64,000 bases of DNA from Wujia chipingensis (GTDB lineage: Bacteria > Bacillota > Clostridia > Lachnospirales > Lachnospiraceae), in assembly GCF_014337155.1 (NCBI RefSeq), contig NZ_CP060632.1, positions 1,309,001-1,373,000 of the forward strand. The letters run 5' to 3'. A program made the translations under genes and the position numbers. This document shows positions 54,144 through 64,000 of this stretch, one piece after another (position 1 is the first letter of the stretch; every line of letters begins with the position of its first letter). The notes beneath the pieces were generated by a model. That model had not been told where the DNA came from and did not search any database. It was given only the letters and a program-made list of their open reading frames with translations.

Positions 54144-54172
54144 TTGCAATCATGCGGTCTATGGGATATGAT
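54144..54172 (+). promoter_or_regulatory. Sigma-A type promoter of the L,D-transpeptidase gene
   Basis: TTGCAA (54144-54149), a 17-base spacer and TATGAT (54167-54172) lie 42 bases before ATG 54215, and support that start rather than the in-frame GTG at 54140. Confidence 0.7.
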
Positions 54173-54214
54173 ACAGAAACAGAAATCTGTATACTAAATA
54201 AAAAGGACGTAACT

Positions 54215-55816
54215 ATGAGCAGGGGAAAAAAGGATAGAGAAGAAATAACGAATACGGAAGAAGTCAAAGAGACGGAAGTATCAGACGAGATGGAGAAAGC
54301 GGAGGATTCGGAGAAATCAGAGGACGACAAGAAGCTGGAAGAAACGAAAGAAACAGACGATAAGCCCGTGAGTCTCTATGTGCAGGAGCCATTTATTGAT
54401 CCTTCGGTGTATCGGCAGCGCAGAAAGAAACGGATCATCCGCACGGTGACGATTGCGGTTGTTGCAACGCTGCTGGCGGTCTATATCGGTGGCGTGATTT
54501 TCCATATGCACCGCTTTGGAGTAAATACGACGATCAACGGCAGGAATGTAGCAGGAAAATCCGTACAGTCTGTGGAGGATATGCTGCTTTCGGATGCACG
54601 GAAATACACACTGGATATCAAGTTCAAGGACAGTGATTTTACTTTCGTACTGGGGGATGCGGATTCTGATGTTGCACTGACGGATTCAGTGGATACACTG
54701 TTAAAGAAACATTCACCGTTTCTTTGGTTTGTAAACAGCTTTCACAGTTATGATTATAAGATTGATTATACAGTAAACTGTGACAGAGAAAAGTTGGAAG
54801 CCTGCCTGCAGACATCACCGGCACTGGATCGAGCTTCCATGACAGAATCAAAGGACGCGAAGGTTGTTTTGGAGGATGGCGAGGCAAAGGTCATTCCAGA
54901 GGAGACGGGAACGAAGCTTGACACGGCAAAGTTATATGAGAAGGTAATAAATGCTCTGAAAAATTATGATACTACACTGGATGTGGAAGCCGAAGAGTGT
55001 TATATTCCAGCACATATTCTGGCGGATTCGGAGTCCATTCTGAAAACAAAGGAAGACGCAGATGCATTTGTCGATATCGAAGCCGTGTATGATTTTGGTT
55101 CGTATACATATACCATTTCAAAGGAAGAACTTACGAAGATGGCATATGTCAGTTCAGATGGAAGTATCCAGATCAGCAGAAGTAATGTGGAAGCGTATGT
55201 CGAAAAATTTAAGGAGAAATTCACAACTGCGGATACTGACCGTGAATTTACGACGCATGATAAGAAGACGATTCTCGTGCATGGCGGGTATTATGGCTGG
55301 GTGATCGACGCGGAGACAGAGGCGGAGGAGTTGTACGATCTTCTGTCAAAGAAGAAAAGCTTCACGAAGGAACCAGCATGTAAGCGCCGTGGCTATGCAC
55401 TGTGTGCGCAGAATGATATCGGTTCGACCTATGTGGAGGTTGATCTGACAAACCAGCATGTATATTATTATCAAAATGGCAGATTGAAATGGGACAGTGA
55501 TTGTGTATCTGGGCAGACACCGGGACACAAGACACCAGGCGGTCTGTATGGTCTTACCTATAAGAAGATGCATGCGACACTGATTGGTGAGGACTATGAG
55601 ACACCGGTCACATACTGGATGCCGTTCAATGGTGGTATCGGTCTGCACGATGCGAACTGGCGTGGAAAATTCGGTGGAGAAATCTATACCTACAGCGGTT
55701 CCCATGGCTGTGTAAATCTGCCGCCATCAAAAGCAGGCGAGTTATATGAGTATGTCGAAGCGGGCATGCCAATCGTATGCTATTGGAGAGATGAAGTCAC
55801 TTTTGTAAATAAATAG
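54215..55816 (+). CDS. L,D-transpeptidase (YkuD) with putative peptidoglycan-binding domains
   Basis: This 533-residue membrane-anchored enzyme would form 3-3 peptidoglycan cross-links outside the cell. An acidic cytoplasmic N-terminus leads to one membrane helix (about residues 72-95). Two PG_binding_4-like domains follow (for example FGVNTTINGRNVAGKSV), and the YkuD catalytic domain at the C-terminus has SGSHGCVNLPPS with Cys499. AAAAGGA lies seven bases before ATG 54215. Such enzymes make cross-links insensitive to most penicillins. It precedes the purine nucleoside phosphorylase gene without clear functional link. Confidence 0.9.
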   Translation: MSRGKKDREEITNTEEVKETEVSDEMEKAEDSEKSEDDKKLEETKETDDKPVSLYVQEPFIDPSVYRQRRKKRIIRTVTIAVVATLLAVYIGGVIFHMHRFGVNTTINGRNVAGKSVQSVEDMLLSDARKYTLDIKFKDSDFTFVLGDADSDVALTDSVDTLLKKHSPFLWFVNSFHSYDYKIDYTVNCDREKLEACLQTSPALDRASMTESKDAKVVLEDGEAKVIPEETGTKLDTAKLYEKVINALKNYDTTLDVEAEECYIPAHILADSESILKTKEDADAFVDIEAVYDFGSYTYTISKEELTKMAYVSSDGSIQISRSNVEAYVEKFKEKFTTADTDREFTTHDKKTILVHGGYYGWVIDAETEAEELYDLLSKKKSFTKEPACKRRGYALCAQNDIGSTYVEVDLTNQHVYYYQNGRLKWDSDCVSGQTPGHKTPGGLYGLTYKKMHATLIGEDYETPVTYWMPFNGGIGLHDANWRGKFGGEIYTYSGSHGCVNLPPSKAGELYEYVEAGMPIVCYWRDEVTFVNK

Positions 55817-55839
55817 TTCAATTTGCAGGAGGATACGGA

Positions 55840-56670
55840 ATGAAAAAAGAGATAACTTACGAGGAGCTGCAGGCGGCAGCTTCTTATGTGCAGGCACGTC
55901 TGCCATATACACCGAAGGTAGCGCTCGTGCTTGGCTCGGGACTGGGCGATTTTGCAGATCGTCTGACGATTGATGCGAAGATCCCATATGGTGAAATCCC
56001 ACATTTCCCGGTATCGACAGTGGCAGGGCATGCTGGATGTTTCCTGCTTGGAAAAGTCGGGGATTGCCCGGTGCTGATCATGAAGGGACGTGTGCATTAT
56101 TACGAAGGATATTCGATGCAGGAGGTTGTGATGCCAGTGCGTGTGATGCACATGCTTGGCGCGGAGATTTTAATTCTTACGAATGCGGCAGGCGGCATGA
56201 ATCCGTCGTACAAGCCGGGGACGCTGGTACGGATCACGGATCAGATTACGTCGTTTGTGCCATCCCCATTGATTGGAGCAAATATGGAAGCACTTGGTAC
56301 GAGGTTCCCGGATATGAGTCATGTGTACGACGTAGAGCTTGGAAAAAAGTTGGATTCAGTGGCGAAGACGCAGGGAATTACTCTGGAAGAAGGCATTTAT
56401 CTGCAGGCGACCGGACCAAACTATGAGACACCGGCGGAGATCCGCATGTACCGGACACTTGGTGCAGATCTGGTTGGTATGAGTACCGCGTGTGAGGCGA
56501 TGGCAGCACGGCATACTGGTATGAAGATCGTTGGTGTATCATGTGTCACGAATATGGCGGCAGGTATGAGCACCGGAGAATTAAACCATAAGGAAGTGCA
56601 GGAAACTGCGAATAAGATTGCAGAAGATTTCCAGACACTGATATACAAATTTATTACAGAAATAGGATAA
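55840..56670 (+). CDS. punA: Purine nucleoside phosphorylase
   Basis: This 276-residue enzyme cleaves purine nucleosides with phosphate. LVLGSGLGDFADRL, GRVHYYEGYS and TNAAGGMN are hallmarks of the trimeric (PNP-I) family, and SCVTNMAAG holds the purine-binding Asn. The segment usually reading VGMSTVPE reads VGMSTACEAM here, a small departure. GCAGGAGG precedes ATG 55840. Confidence 0.93.
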   Translation: MKKEITYEELQAAASYVQARLPYTPKVALVLGSGLGDFADRLTIDAKIPYGEIPHFPVSTVAGHAGCFLLGKVGDCPVLIMKGRVHYYEGYSMQEVVMPVRVMHMLGAEILILTNAAGGMNPSYKPGTLVRITDQITSFVPSPLIGANMEALGTRFPDMSHVYDVELGKKLDSVAKTQGITLEEGIYLQATGPNYETPAEIRMYRTLGADLVGMSTACEAMAARHTGMKIVGVSCVTNMAAGMSTGELNHKEVQETANKIAEDFQTLIYKFITEIG

Positions 56671-56679
56671 GACAAAATT

Positions 56680-59103
56680 ATGGATAGAAAGATTTTTCAC
56701 AGATTATTTGAAGAACGAATTGTTATGTTAGATGGTGCAACCGGAAGTAACCTGATGCAGGCAGGCATGCCGGTTGGTGTATGCCCGGAGAAATGGATTC
56801 TGGAGCATCCTCAGCACCTGATCAAATTGCAGCGCGCATATATTCAGGCAGGAACGAATATTCTGCTTGCGCCGACCTTTACGGCGAACCGGATCAAGCT
56901 TGCCGAATATCATCTCGAGGATAAGATTCGCGAGATGAACATGCAGTTGGTTGACCTGACACGGACGGCAATCGCACAGGAGAATCATCGTGGATTTATC
57001 GCGGGTGATATGACGATGACTGGCAGACAGCTTCAGCCGGTCGGTGATCTGGCGTTTGAGGAACTGGTGGATGTATATAAGGAACAGGCACAGATCCTCG
57101 TGGAGGCAGGTGTCGATCTGTTCTTTGTAGAGACGATGATGAGCCTTGCGGAGGCGCGTGCATGCGTGATCGCCATTAAAGAGGTCTGTGATCTGCCGAT
57201 CATGGTCAGCATGACCTTTAACAGCGATGGAAAGACGTTGTTCGGCTCGACACCGGAGGCGTCTGTGATCGTGCTGCAGTCGCTTGGCGTCGATGCGGTC
57301 GGTATCAACTGCTCAACAGGACCGAAGGAGATGGAAGCACTGATCAAGCGTATGGTGCGGTACGCATCGATTCCGGTATTTGCGAAGCCAAACAATGGTA
57401 TGCCGGAGCTGATCGATGGCGAGACGAAATATACAATGACACCGGAGACGTTTGCTGAGTATGGACGCGCTTTGGTGGAAGCCGGAGCGAGAGCCGTGGG
57501 TGGCTGTTGTGGTTCGACACCGAAGCATATCGAGATGCTGAAGAAGGTTGTCCGCTCCGTGGAGCCGGAGGCAACGAAACCAGTTTGTACCCGTGTATTA
57601 TCCAGTGAGAGTGCAGTACAGGAAATCCATCTCGATGGCAATTTCTTAGTCGTCGGGGAGCGTATCAACCCGACCGGAAAGAAAAAACTGCAGGAGATGC
57701 TCCGTGCAGGGAACATGGATCTGGTTGTACAGATGGCAGAAGAACAGACGGAACGTGGGGCAAAGATTCTCGATATCAATATGGGTATGAACGGCATTGA
57801 CGAGCTGGAAATGATGAAGCGTGCTGTCTATGAAGTGATTTCTGTGACGAATCTTCCGCTCTGTATTGATTCGAGTCATGTCGAGATTATCGAAGCAGCA
57901 CTCCGTATCTATCCGGGACGTGCGCTTATTAACTCGATTTCATTAGAAGAGAAGAAATGCCGCCCGCTTATGCGGATTGCAAAGAAATATGGTGCGATGG
58001 CGATACTCCTTCCGCTTTCGGACAAGGGCTTGCCGGAGAATCTTGATGAGAAGAAAGAGATTATCCGCCGGTTGCTAGAAATCGCGGACGAGGAAGGCTT
58101 GTCACGCGATTCCCTGATCATCGATGGTCTGGTTGCAACGGTTGGTGCAAACCGGATGGCGGCACTTGAAACACTCGATACGATTGCCTATTGTAAGAAT
58201 GAACTGCAGATTCCGACGATCTGTGGTCTGTCCAATATTTCCTTCGGACTGCCAGAGCGAATCAACGTCAATACCGCATTTCTGACGATGGCGATCGCAA
58301 ACGGCTTGACCATGGCAATCTGTAATCCGGGACAGGCAATGCTTGTGAATGCGAGCCTTGCGGCAGATCTGCTGCTTGCCAAGGAGGATTCGGATAATAT
58401 TTATGTGGAAAATGTAGTCGCTTTATCCCAGACCGAACAGACGGCTGCCAAGAATGTGGCAGGTGTGTCCGAAGAAGGAAGCCGTGTTTATCACGATGTT
58501 GTAAAGGGCAACAAAGGCAGTATCGTGGAGAATGTAAAGAAGGAATTAGAGTCGGGCAAAGATCCGCAGACAATCATTGATGAGGATCTGATTCCGGCAG
58601 TCAACAAGGTTGGCGAGTTGTTTGAACAGAAGAAATATTTCCTGCCACAGCTCATTGCGGGTGCGACAGCGATGGATCTTGCAATCGAATACATCACGCC
58701 GCTGCTTCATATCGAAGAGAATGCCAAGCCGAAGGGTACAGTCATTATGGCGACGGTCGAGGGTGATATCCACGATATCGGTAAAAACCTTGTTGTCCTG
58801 ATGCTGAAAAACTACGGCTACAAGGTTGTGGATTTAGGCAAGGATGTGCCGCTTGACAAGATCATTGCGGCAGCGAAGGAAGAGCATGCCGATATCATCG
58901 GATTATCTGCGCTTATGACAACGACGATGATGCGGATGAAGGATGCCGTTGAATATGTGCGTGCAAATAACCTTCCTTATAAGGTCATCATCGGAGGTGC
59001 CGTTGTATCGCAGAATTTTGCAGATGAGATCGGGGCAGACGGTTACTCCAAGGATGCAAACGAGGCGGTAAAGCTTGTTGACAAACTATTGACAGACAAG
59101 TAA
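56680..59103 (+). CDS. metH: Cobalamin-dependent methionine synthase lacking the activation domain
   Basis: This 807-residue enzyme transfers a methyl group from methyl-THF to homocysteine through cobalamin. Domains in order: homocysteine methyltransferase with zinc ligands Cys211, Cys276 and Cys277; a pterin-binding domain (VVGERINPTGKKK); a cap; and the B12-binding domain with the cobalt ligand His698 in EGDIHDIGKN. The C-terminal SAM-dependent reactivation domain of the E. coli enzyme is missing, as in many anaerobes, so reactivation requires another protein. It uses the product of the fhs/folD branch. Confidence 0.94.
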   Translation: MDRKIFHRLFEERIVMLDGATGSNLMQAGMPVGVCPEKWILEHPQHLIKLQRAYIQAGTNILLAPTFTANRIKLAEYHLEDKIREMNMQLVDLTRTAIAQENHRGFIAGDMTMTGRQLQPVGDLAFEELVDVYKEQAQILVEAGVDLFFVETMMSLAEARACVIAIKEVCDLPIMVSMTFNSDGKTLFGSTPEASVIVLQSLGVDAVGINCSTGPKEMEALIKRMVRYASIPVFAKPNNGMPELIDGETKYTMTPETFAEYGRALVEAGARAVGGCCGSTPKHIEMLKKVVRSVEPEATKPVCTRVLSSESAVQEIHLDGNFLVVGERINPTGKKKLQEMLRAGNMDLVVQMAEEQTERGAKILDINMGMNGIDELEMMKRAVYEVISVTNLPLCIDSSHVEIIEAALRIYPGRALINSISLEEKKCRPLMRIAKKYGAMAILLPLSDKGLPENLDEKKEIIRRLLEIADEEGLSRDSLIIDGLVATVGANRMAALETLDTIAYCKNELQIPTICGLSNISFGLPERINVNTAFLTMAIANGLTMAICNPGQAMLVNASLAADLLLAKEDSDNIYVENVVALSQTEQTAAKNVAGVSEEGSRVYHDVVKGNKGSIVENVKKELESGKDPQTIIDEDLIPAVNKVGELFEQKKYFLPQLIAGATAMDLAIEYITPLLHIEENAKPKGTVIMATVEGDIHDIGKNLVVLMLKNYGYKVVDLGKDVPLDKIIAAAKEEHADIIGLSALMTTTMMRMKDAVEYVRANNLPYKVIIGGAVVSQNFADEIGADGYSKDANEAVKLVDKLLTDK

Positions 59104-59117
59104 CAAAGGGTTAAAAT
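59089..59117 (+). promoter_or_regulatory. Sigma-A type promoter of ilvN
   Basis: A perfect TTGACA (59089-59094), a 17-base spacer and TAAAAT (59112-59117) overlap the metH stop codon and lie 48 bases before ilvN. Confidence 0.78.
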
Positions 59118-59165
59118 AGCAGATAATAATTTTTGACGAATAATAGGAGAAAGGTGGAACATTTT

Positions 59166-59657
59166 ATGAAAAAAATGGTCTTATCCCTTTTGGTAGATAA
59201 TACATCCGGTGTACTGAGCCGTGTGTCCGGAATGTTTAGCCGTAGAGGATATAATATTGACAGCTTATCAGTTGGCGTGACAGAGAATCCAAGATATTCC
59301 CGCATGACGGTAGCCGTGAGCGGCGATGATCGTATTTTAAGCCAGATCAAGAAACAGCTTCTGAAACTGGAGGATGTCTGCGAGATTACAGAACTGAAGG
59401 ATGGAGAGTCTGTATGCCGTGAACTTCTGCTTGTCAAGATTAAGGCAAGTCTCGAAGAGAGACAGCAGATTATTTCCCTGACGGATGTATTCCGTGCAAA
59501 GGTTGTTGATGTATCAACGGATTCCGTTATGATAGAGATTACAGGAAATGTCAACAAGATTGAAGCATTTATCTCGCTTCTGGATGGGTTTGAGATTTCC
59601 GAGATGGTACGTACAGGCTTGACAGGTCTTACAAGAGGCGCTGTAAGCGGAAACTAA
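59166..59657 (+). CDS. ilvN: Acetolactate synthase small (regulatory) subunit
   Basis: This 163-residue protein regulates acetolactate synthase in branched-chain amino acid synthesis. The ACT domain begins VLSLLVDNTSGVLSRVSGMF, followed by the conserved RRGYNIDSLSVG. ATG 59166 is eight bases after AAAGGTGG and gives the family's normal length. The catalytic subunit gene ilvB is not beside it in this window. Confidence 0.94.
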   Translation: MKKMVLSLLVDNTSGVLSRVSGMFSRRGYNIDSLSVGVTENPRYSRMTVAVSGDDRILSQIKKQLLKLEDVCEITELKDGESVCRELLLVKIKASLEERQQIISLTDVFRAKVVDVSTDSVMIEITGNVNKIEAFISLLDGFEISEMVRTGLTGLTRGAVSGN

Positions 59658-60740
<1,083 letters not shown>

Positions 60741-60753
60741 GATACACATTTTG

Positions 60754-60794
60754 AAGAACCTAGATCCGTTTCGATCTAGGTTCTTTGTTTTTGG
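60754..60794 (+). terminator. Terminator after ilvC
   Basis: AAGAACCTAGATC and GATCTAGGTTCTT form a perfect 13-bp stem with a CGTTTC loop, followed by TGTTTTTGG. Confidence 0.92.
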
Positions 60795-60821
60795 CAGAGA
60801 TTATGACAGGTGGTGTAGGTT

Positions 60822-61361
60822 ATGACATGTTTGGAAGCACAATCAAATATTATGGCATTCATAGAGAAGAAACTTCCGGACGATGTGATCCCGGATTTTG
60901 TAAAGCATATGCGGTACTGCAAGAATTGCAGGGAAGAGCTGGAGATTTACTATACGTTGATCGTTGGCATGCATCAGGTCGATAACAACCAGGAACTGTC
61001 ACAGAATTTTGCAAAGGATCTGGAAAATGAACTGAATCGTCTGGAACACCGTGTAAAGCAGGCGAAACGTTTCAAGTTCTCCACATTTGGACTTGTGTTT
61101 GGAGTGGCAGTCGTATTTTTGTTTTTTGTATACAATCAATGTCTGGATAAGGTATATAATATCGAACAGCGGATGAAACTGGAAGCACAGGGGGATACTT
61201 ATTTTTACGATACATTTGGTTCGGAGATGTCCGTTTGCTTAAATGATATTGTACAGGAAGTGCAGATTGCACAGAAACCGAAGGAATCAACCTTTTATGA
61301 AAAACTACGTGAATATCAATTAACCCACCCGGAAAGTGAGGAGACGGAGAGCGATGAATAA
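60822..61361 (+). CDS. Zinc-finger membrane protein, anti-sigma factor type
   Basis: This 179-residue protein starts with a short helical domain carrying Cys3 and HMRYCKNC, the His-x3-Cys-x2-Cys arrangement of zinc-associated anti-sigma factors. One membrane helix follows at about residues 87-106, then an outer domain of 70 residues. AGGTGG lies eight bases before ATG 60822. No sigma factor gene is adjacent; the gene overlaps polA by eight bases. The function is inferred only from the zinc motif and topology. Confidence 0.6.
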   Translation: MTCLEAQSNIMAFIEKKLPDDVIPDFVKHMRYCKNCREELEIYYTLIVGMHQVDNNQELSQNFAKDLENELNRLEHRVKQAKRFKFSTFGLVFGVAVVFLFFVYNQCLDKVYNIEQRMKLEAQGDTYFYDTFGSEMSVCLNDIVQEVQIAQKPKESTFYEKLREYQLTHPESEETESDE

Positions 61362-63984
61362 ATTATTACTGATTGACGGAAACAGCATCATGAATCGTGC
61401 GTTTTACGGAATCCCGGATATGACAACGAATGACGGGAGACATACCAACGCGATTTATGGTTTTTTAAATATAATCTTGAAGGTAATCGAGGAAGAACAG
61501 GCAACACATATTTGTGTTGCTTTTGATTTAAAGAAGAAAACATTTCGTCATGAGATGTATGAGGCGTACAAGGGAACGCGAAAGGGTATGCCGGAGGAAT
61601 TGCATGAGCAGATGCCGAGAATCAAGGAGATCCTGCAGGCAATGCACATCCGAATCGTGGAACAGGAAGGCTTTGAGGCGGATGATCTGATCGGTACACT
61701 ATCAAAGAAGGGGGAGCGCGAAGGCTTTGCCGTTACGATTCTATCTGGTGATCGTGACCTGTTGCAGCTTGCGACAGATACCGTGCTCGTACGCATCCCG
61801 AAGACAAAGCATGGTAAGACTGAGGTCGAGGATTATTATGCAAAAAATGTGGTGGAAACCTATGGAGTAACACCGTTGATTTTCATAGATATGAAAGGTC
61901 TGATGGGCGATACTTCGGATAATATTCCAGGTGTGCCGGGAATTGGTGAGAAGACTGCGGCAAAGCTACTTGCGGAGTATGGTGACTTAGATGGTGTCTA
62001 TGCGGCTGTGGACAGCATGAAGGCAAGCAAGATGAAGCAGAATCTGATTGAGAACAAAGATCTGGCATATCTGTCCAAGACGCTTGCAACGATCAAGCTG
62101 GACTGCCCGATTCCATTTGAGTTTTCAGAGGCAACGTATAACGATCCGTTTAATGCAGAGGCATATACGTTATTTGAGGATCTGGAGTTAAAGAGCTTTT
62201 ATAAGCGGTTCTCGGTTGAGAAGAAGGAAGAACTGACCTTCGAGACAGTATTGATCGATGAGATTGACGGCTACAACGCCCTGCTTGCAAAGCTGCAAAA
62301 GGCGAAGGAAGTTTCCTTTGCGTGGATCACGCAGGATGGAGAAGCACTTGGTGTTGCGGTCTGTATGGATTTGGAGCATGTTTATCTGATTCGGTTTATG
62401 ATGTTTATCACGGAGGCGATGGTTGCAGACAATCTCCTTGCGTTGAGCCGGGATTATCAGGTACAGTTAGCATGTATGCACGTGAAAAAGCTGCTTTCAT
62501 TTTTGAATTTTCATGAGGAAGATGCAGTATTTGACGCTGGACTTGCGGCATATCTGTTACAGCCAAATCAGTCGGAATATGAATACGATACGCTTGCAAA
62601 GGTGTATCTGGACGTGACGCTGCCGTCAGACAAGGAAATGCTTGGCAAGGAGAAGCTAGGATATTTCTCCTTTGAAGACGAAAAAGTACAAAAATGGATG
62701 GCATATCAGGCGATTGTGCCATATAAGATAAAGTCAGTTTTGCGAGAGAAATTAAAAGAGACAGGAATGGAATCACTCTATGATGAGATGGAGCTTCCTT
62801 GTCTGTATGCATTATATGAGATGGAGAAAAATGGTATCCGCGTCGATGGAGAGGCATTGCATCAGTATGGGAAAAAGCTCCGTACACGGATCGAGGAGCT
62901 TACCGCAGAGATTCATGCAATGGCGGGGGAAGAATTTAACATCAATTCTCCGAAGAAGCTTGGCGAAATCTTGTTCGAAAAGCTGGGATTAAAAAATGGA
63001 AAGAAAACAAAGACCGGATATTCGACGAGTGCAGAGGTGTTAGAGAAGCTTACAAATGCACATCCGATCATACCGAGGATCTTAGAATACCGTCAGCTTA
63101 CGAAGCTTAATTCCACCTATGCAGAGGGATTGGCTGGTTATATCCGGGCAGATGGAAGAATTCATGGCAAGTTCCATCAGACGGTAACTGTGACGGGACG
63201 TATCAGTTCGGCAGATCCGAATCTGCAGAACATTCCGACGCGTATGCCGCTTGGCAGAGAAATCCGTAAGGTCTTTATTCCGGAGGAAGGCTCGGTGTTT
63301 GTTGATGCTGATTATTCCCAGATTGAGCTGCGTGTGCTCGCACATATGTCCGGGGATGCGGCTTTGATTGCGGCATATCAGGCGGATGAGGATATCCATG
63401 CAATTACGGCATCACAGGTATTCGATGTGCCACTCGATCAGGTGGACAGTACCCTTCGCCGGAAAGCAAAGGCGGTAAATTTTGGAATTGTTTACGGCAT
63501 CAGCTCCTTTGGTTTAGGACAGGATCTCGATATCTCCAGAAAGGAAGCGGAGGGCTATATCGAGAAATATTTTGCAACCTATGGCAAGGTTAAGGAATTT
63601 TTAGACCGAACGGTGGAAGATGCGAAGAAAAACGGCTATACGGTCACGATGTTTGGACGGAGACGCCCGATTCCAGAGCTTGCTTCCTCGAACTTTATGA
63701 CACGGAGTTTTGGCGAGCGTGCGGCAATGAACGCCCCGGTACAAGGAACTGCGGCGGATATTATCAAGATTGCAATGGTTCGTGTGAATCGTCGGCTCAA
63801 AGAAGAACATTTGCAGTCAAAGCTTGTACTTCAGATCCACGATGAGCTGATCATCGAGACAAAGAAGGAAGAGGTAGAGATCGTACAGAAGCTGCTTGTG
63901 GAAGAAATGATGCATGCAGCAGAGCTTTCTGTACCACTTCTTGTAGATGCAAATGTTGGAAACAGCTGGTATGATGCGAAGTAA
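61354..63984 (+). CDS. polA: DNA polymerase I
   Basis: This 876-residue enzyme fills repair gaps and removes RNA primers. The 5' nuclease domain (about 1-290, starting LLLIDGNSIMNRAFYG) is intact. The middle 3'-5' exonuclease-like domain (about 300-470) lacks the DxE metal motif: its first strand reads VSFAWITQDGE, so proofreading is predicted absent. The polymerase domain has motif A with Asp653 (DADYSQIELR), motif B RRKAKAVNFGIVYG and motif C His829-Asp830-Glu831. ATG 61354 gives the conserved start; GTG 61336 adds six residues. Confidence 0.96.
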   Translation: MNKLLLIDGNSIMNRAFYGIPDMTTNDGRHTNAIYGFLNIILKVIEEEQATHICVAFDLKKKTFRHEMYEAYKGTRKGMPEELHEQMPRIKEILQAMHIRIVEQEGFEADDLIGTLSKKGEREGFAVTILSGDRDLLQLATDTVLVRIPKTKHGKTEVEDYYAKNVVETYGVTPLIFIDMKGLMGDTSDNIPGVPGIGEKTAAKLLAEYGDLDGVYAAVDSMKASKMKQNLIENKDLAYLSKTLATIKLDCPIPFEFSEATYNDPFNAEAYTLFEDLELKSFYKRFSVEKKEELTFETVLIDEIDGYNALLAKLQKAKEVSFAWITQDGEALGVAVCMDLEHVYLIRFMMFITEAMVADNLLALSRDYQVQLACMHVKKLLSFLNFHEEDAVFDAGLAAYLLQPNQSEYEYDTLAKVYLDVTLPSDKEMLGKEKLGYFSFEDEKVQKWMAYQAIVPYKIKSVLREKLKETGMESLYDEMELPCLYALYEMEKNGIRVDGEALHQYGKKLRTRIEELTAEIHAMAGEEFNINSPKKLGEILFEKLGLKNGKKTKTGYSTSAEVLEKLTNAHPIIPRILEYRQLTKLNSTYAEGLAGYIRADGRIHGKFHQTVTVTGRISSADPNLQNIPTRMPLGREIRKVFIPEEGSVFVDADYSQIELRVLAHMSGDAALIAAYQADEDIHAITASQVFDVPLDQVDSTLRRKAKAVNFGIVYGISSFGLGQDLDISRKEAEGYIEKYFATYGKVKEFLDRTVEDAKKNGYTVTMFGRRRPIPELASSNFMTRSFGERAAMNAPVQGTAADIIKIAMVRVNRRLKEEHLQSKLVLQIHDELIIETKKEEVEIVQKLLVEEMMHAAELSVPLLVDANVGNSWYDAK

Positions 63985-64000
63985 ATCTACGTCTGCGCAG

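Noticed and set aside
57033..57797. Minus-strand frame (254 codons) opposite metH
   Set aside because: It is a shadow of the conserved metH frame, with low-complexity Ser/Arg content and no homology.
60785..60985. Alternative start of a frame before the zinc-finger gene
   Set aside because: It overlaps the ilvC terminator and is out of frame with the conserved cysteine-containing protein starting at 60822.

Overview
The window reads as a contiguous piece of a Gram-positive, endospore-forming anaerobe of the class Clostridia, most likely family Lachnospiraceae. The evidence is sporulation genes (spoIVA, dpaA/dpaB, an FtsK/SpoIIIE translocase), a fused IspH-ribosomal protein S1 gene, clostridial hydrophobic W (ChW) repeats on a secreted protein, a CBS-containing family II pyrophosphatase, a biotin-dependent Na+ decarboxylase operon and moderate base composition. 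Genus and species cannot be fixed from the sequence alone. Nearly all genes are on the + strand; the exceptions are the pyrophosphatase (4353-6011), an HD-GYP gene (41714-42799) and asnB (50126-51964).

Layout. 1-4.3 kb: the 3' end of pnp, a GH94 cellobiose phosphorylase and a MATE exporter. 4.3-9.9 kb: the pyrophosphatase on the minus strand, then a ClpP-like TepA protease and the FtsK/SpoIIIE translocase. 9.9-14.6 kb: one-carbon genes fhs and folD, separated by a 271-bp long imperfect palindrome, then rimO and pgsA. 14.8-20.3 kb: a five-gene sodium-translocating decarboxylase operon (acyl-CoA-type carboxyltransferase, lipoprotein-like OadG, biotin carrier, OadB pump, OadA-type carboxyltransferase). 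20.4-27.2 kb: Ktr potassium uptake, a flavoprotein, cmk, the ispH-rpsA fusion and an orphan cheR. 27.3-33.3 kb: the rplS / sip / rbgA / sip / rnhB / ylqG / ylqH / yraN block known from other Firmicutes. 33.3-38.7 kb: pgeF, a DUF512 radical SAM gene, der, plsY and gpsA. 38.8-41.7 kb: spoIVA, scpA and scpB. 42.9-45.5 kb: a DD-carboxypeptidase and dipicolinate synthase dpaA/dpaB. 45.8-50.1 kb is the most accessory-looking part: a secreted ChW-repeat protein followed by a three-gene hipB-hipS-hipT-like toxin-antitoxin module preceded by three equally spaced operators. 50.1-64 kb: asnB, a second DD-carboxypeptidase, a phosphoesterase, an L,D-transpeptidase, a purine nucleoside phosphorylase, cobalamin-dependent methionine synthase, ilvN, ilvC, a zinc-finger membrane protein of anti-sigma type and polA.

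How the genes fit together. fhs, folD and metH supply and use one-carbon units on tetrahydrofolate. The decarboxylase operon would couple decarboxylation of an organic acid or acyl-CoA to Na+ export. spoIVA (candidate sigma-E promoter) and dpaAB (candidate sigma-K promoter) belong to mother-cell spore assembly. The two DD-carboxypeptidases and the L,D-transpeptidase remodel peptidoglycan. Good sigma-A type promoters were read for the pyrophosphatase, the decarboxylase operon, rplS, the HD-GYP gene, the hip module, the L,D-transpeptidase and ilvN, and intrinsic terminators punctuate most operon ends. No tRNA, rRNA, CRISPR array, prophage or insertion-sequence transposase was seen. Nothing recognisable lies in the last 16 bases after polA.
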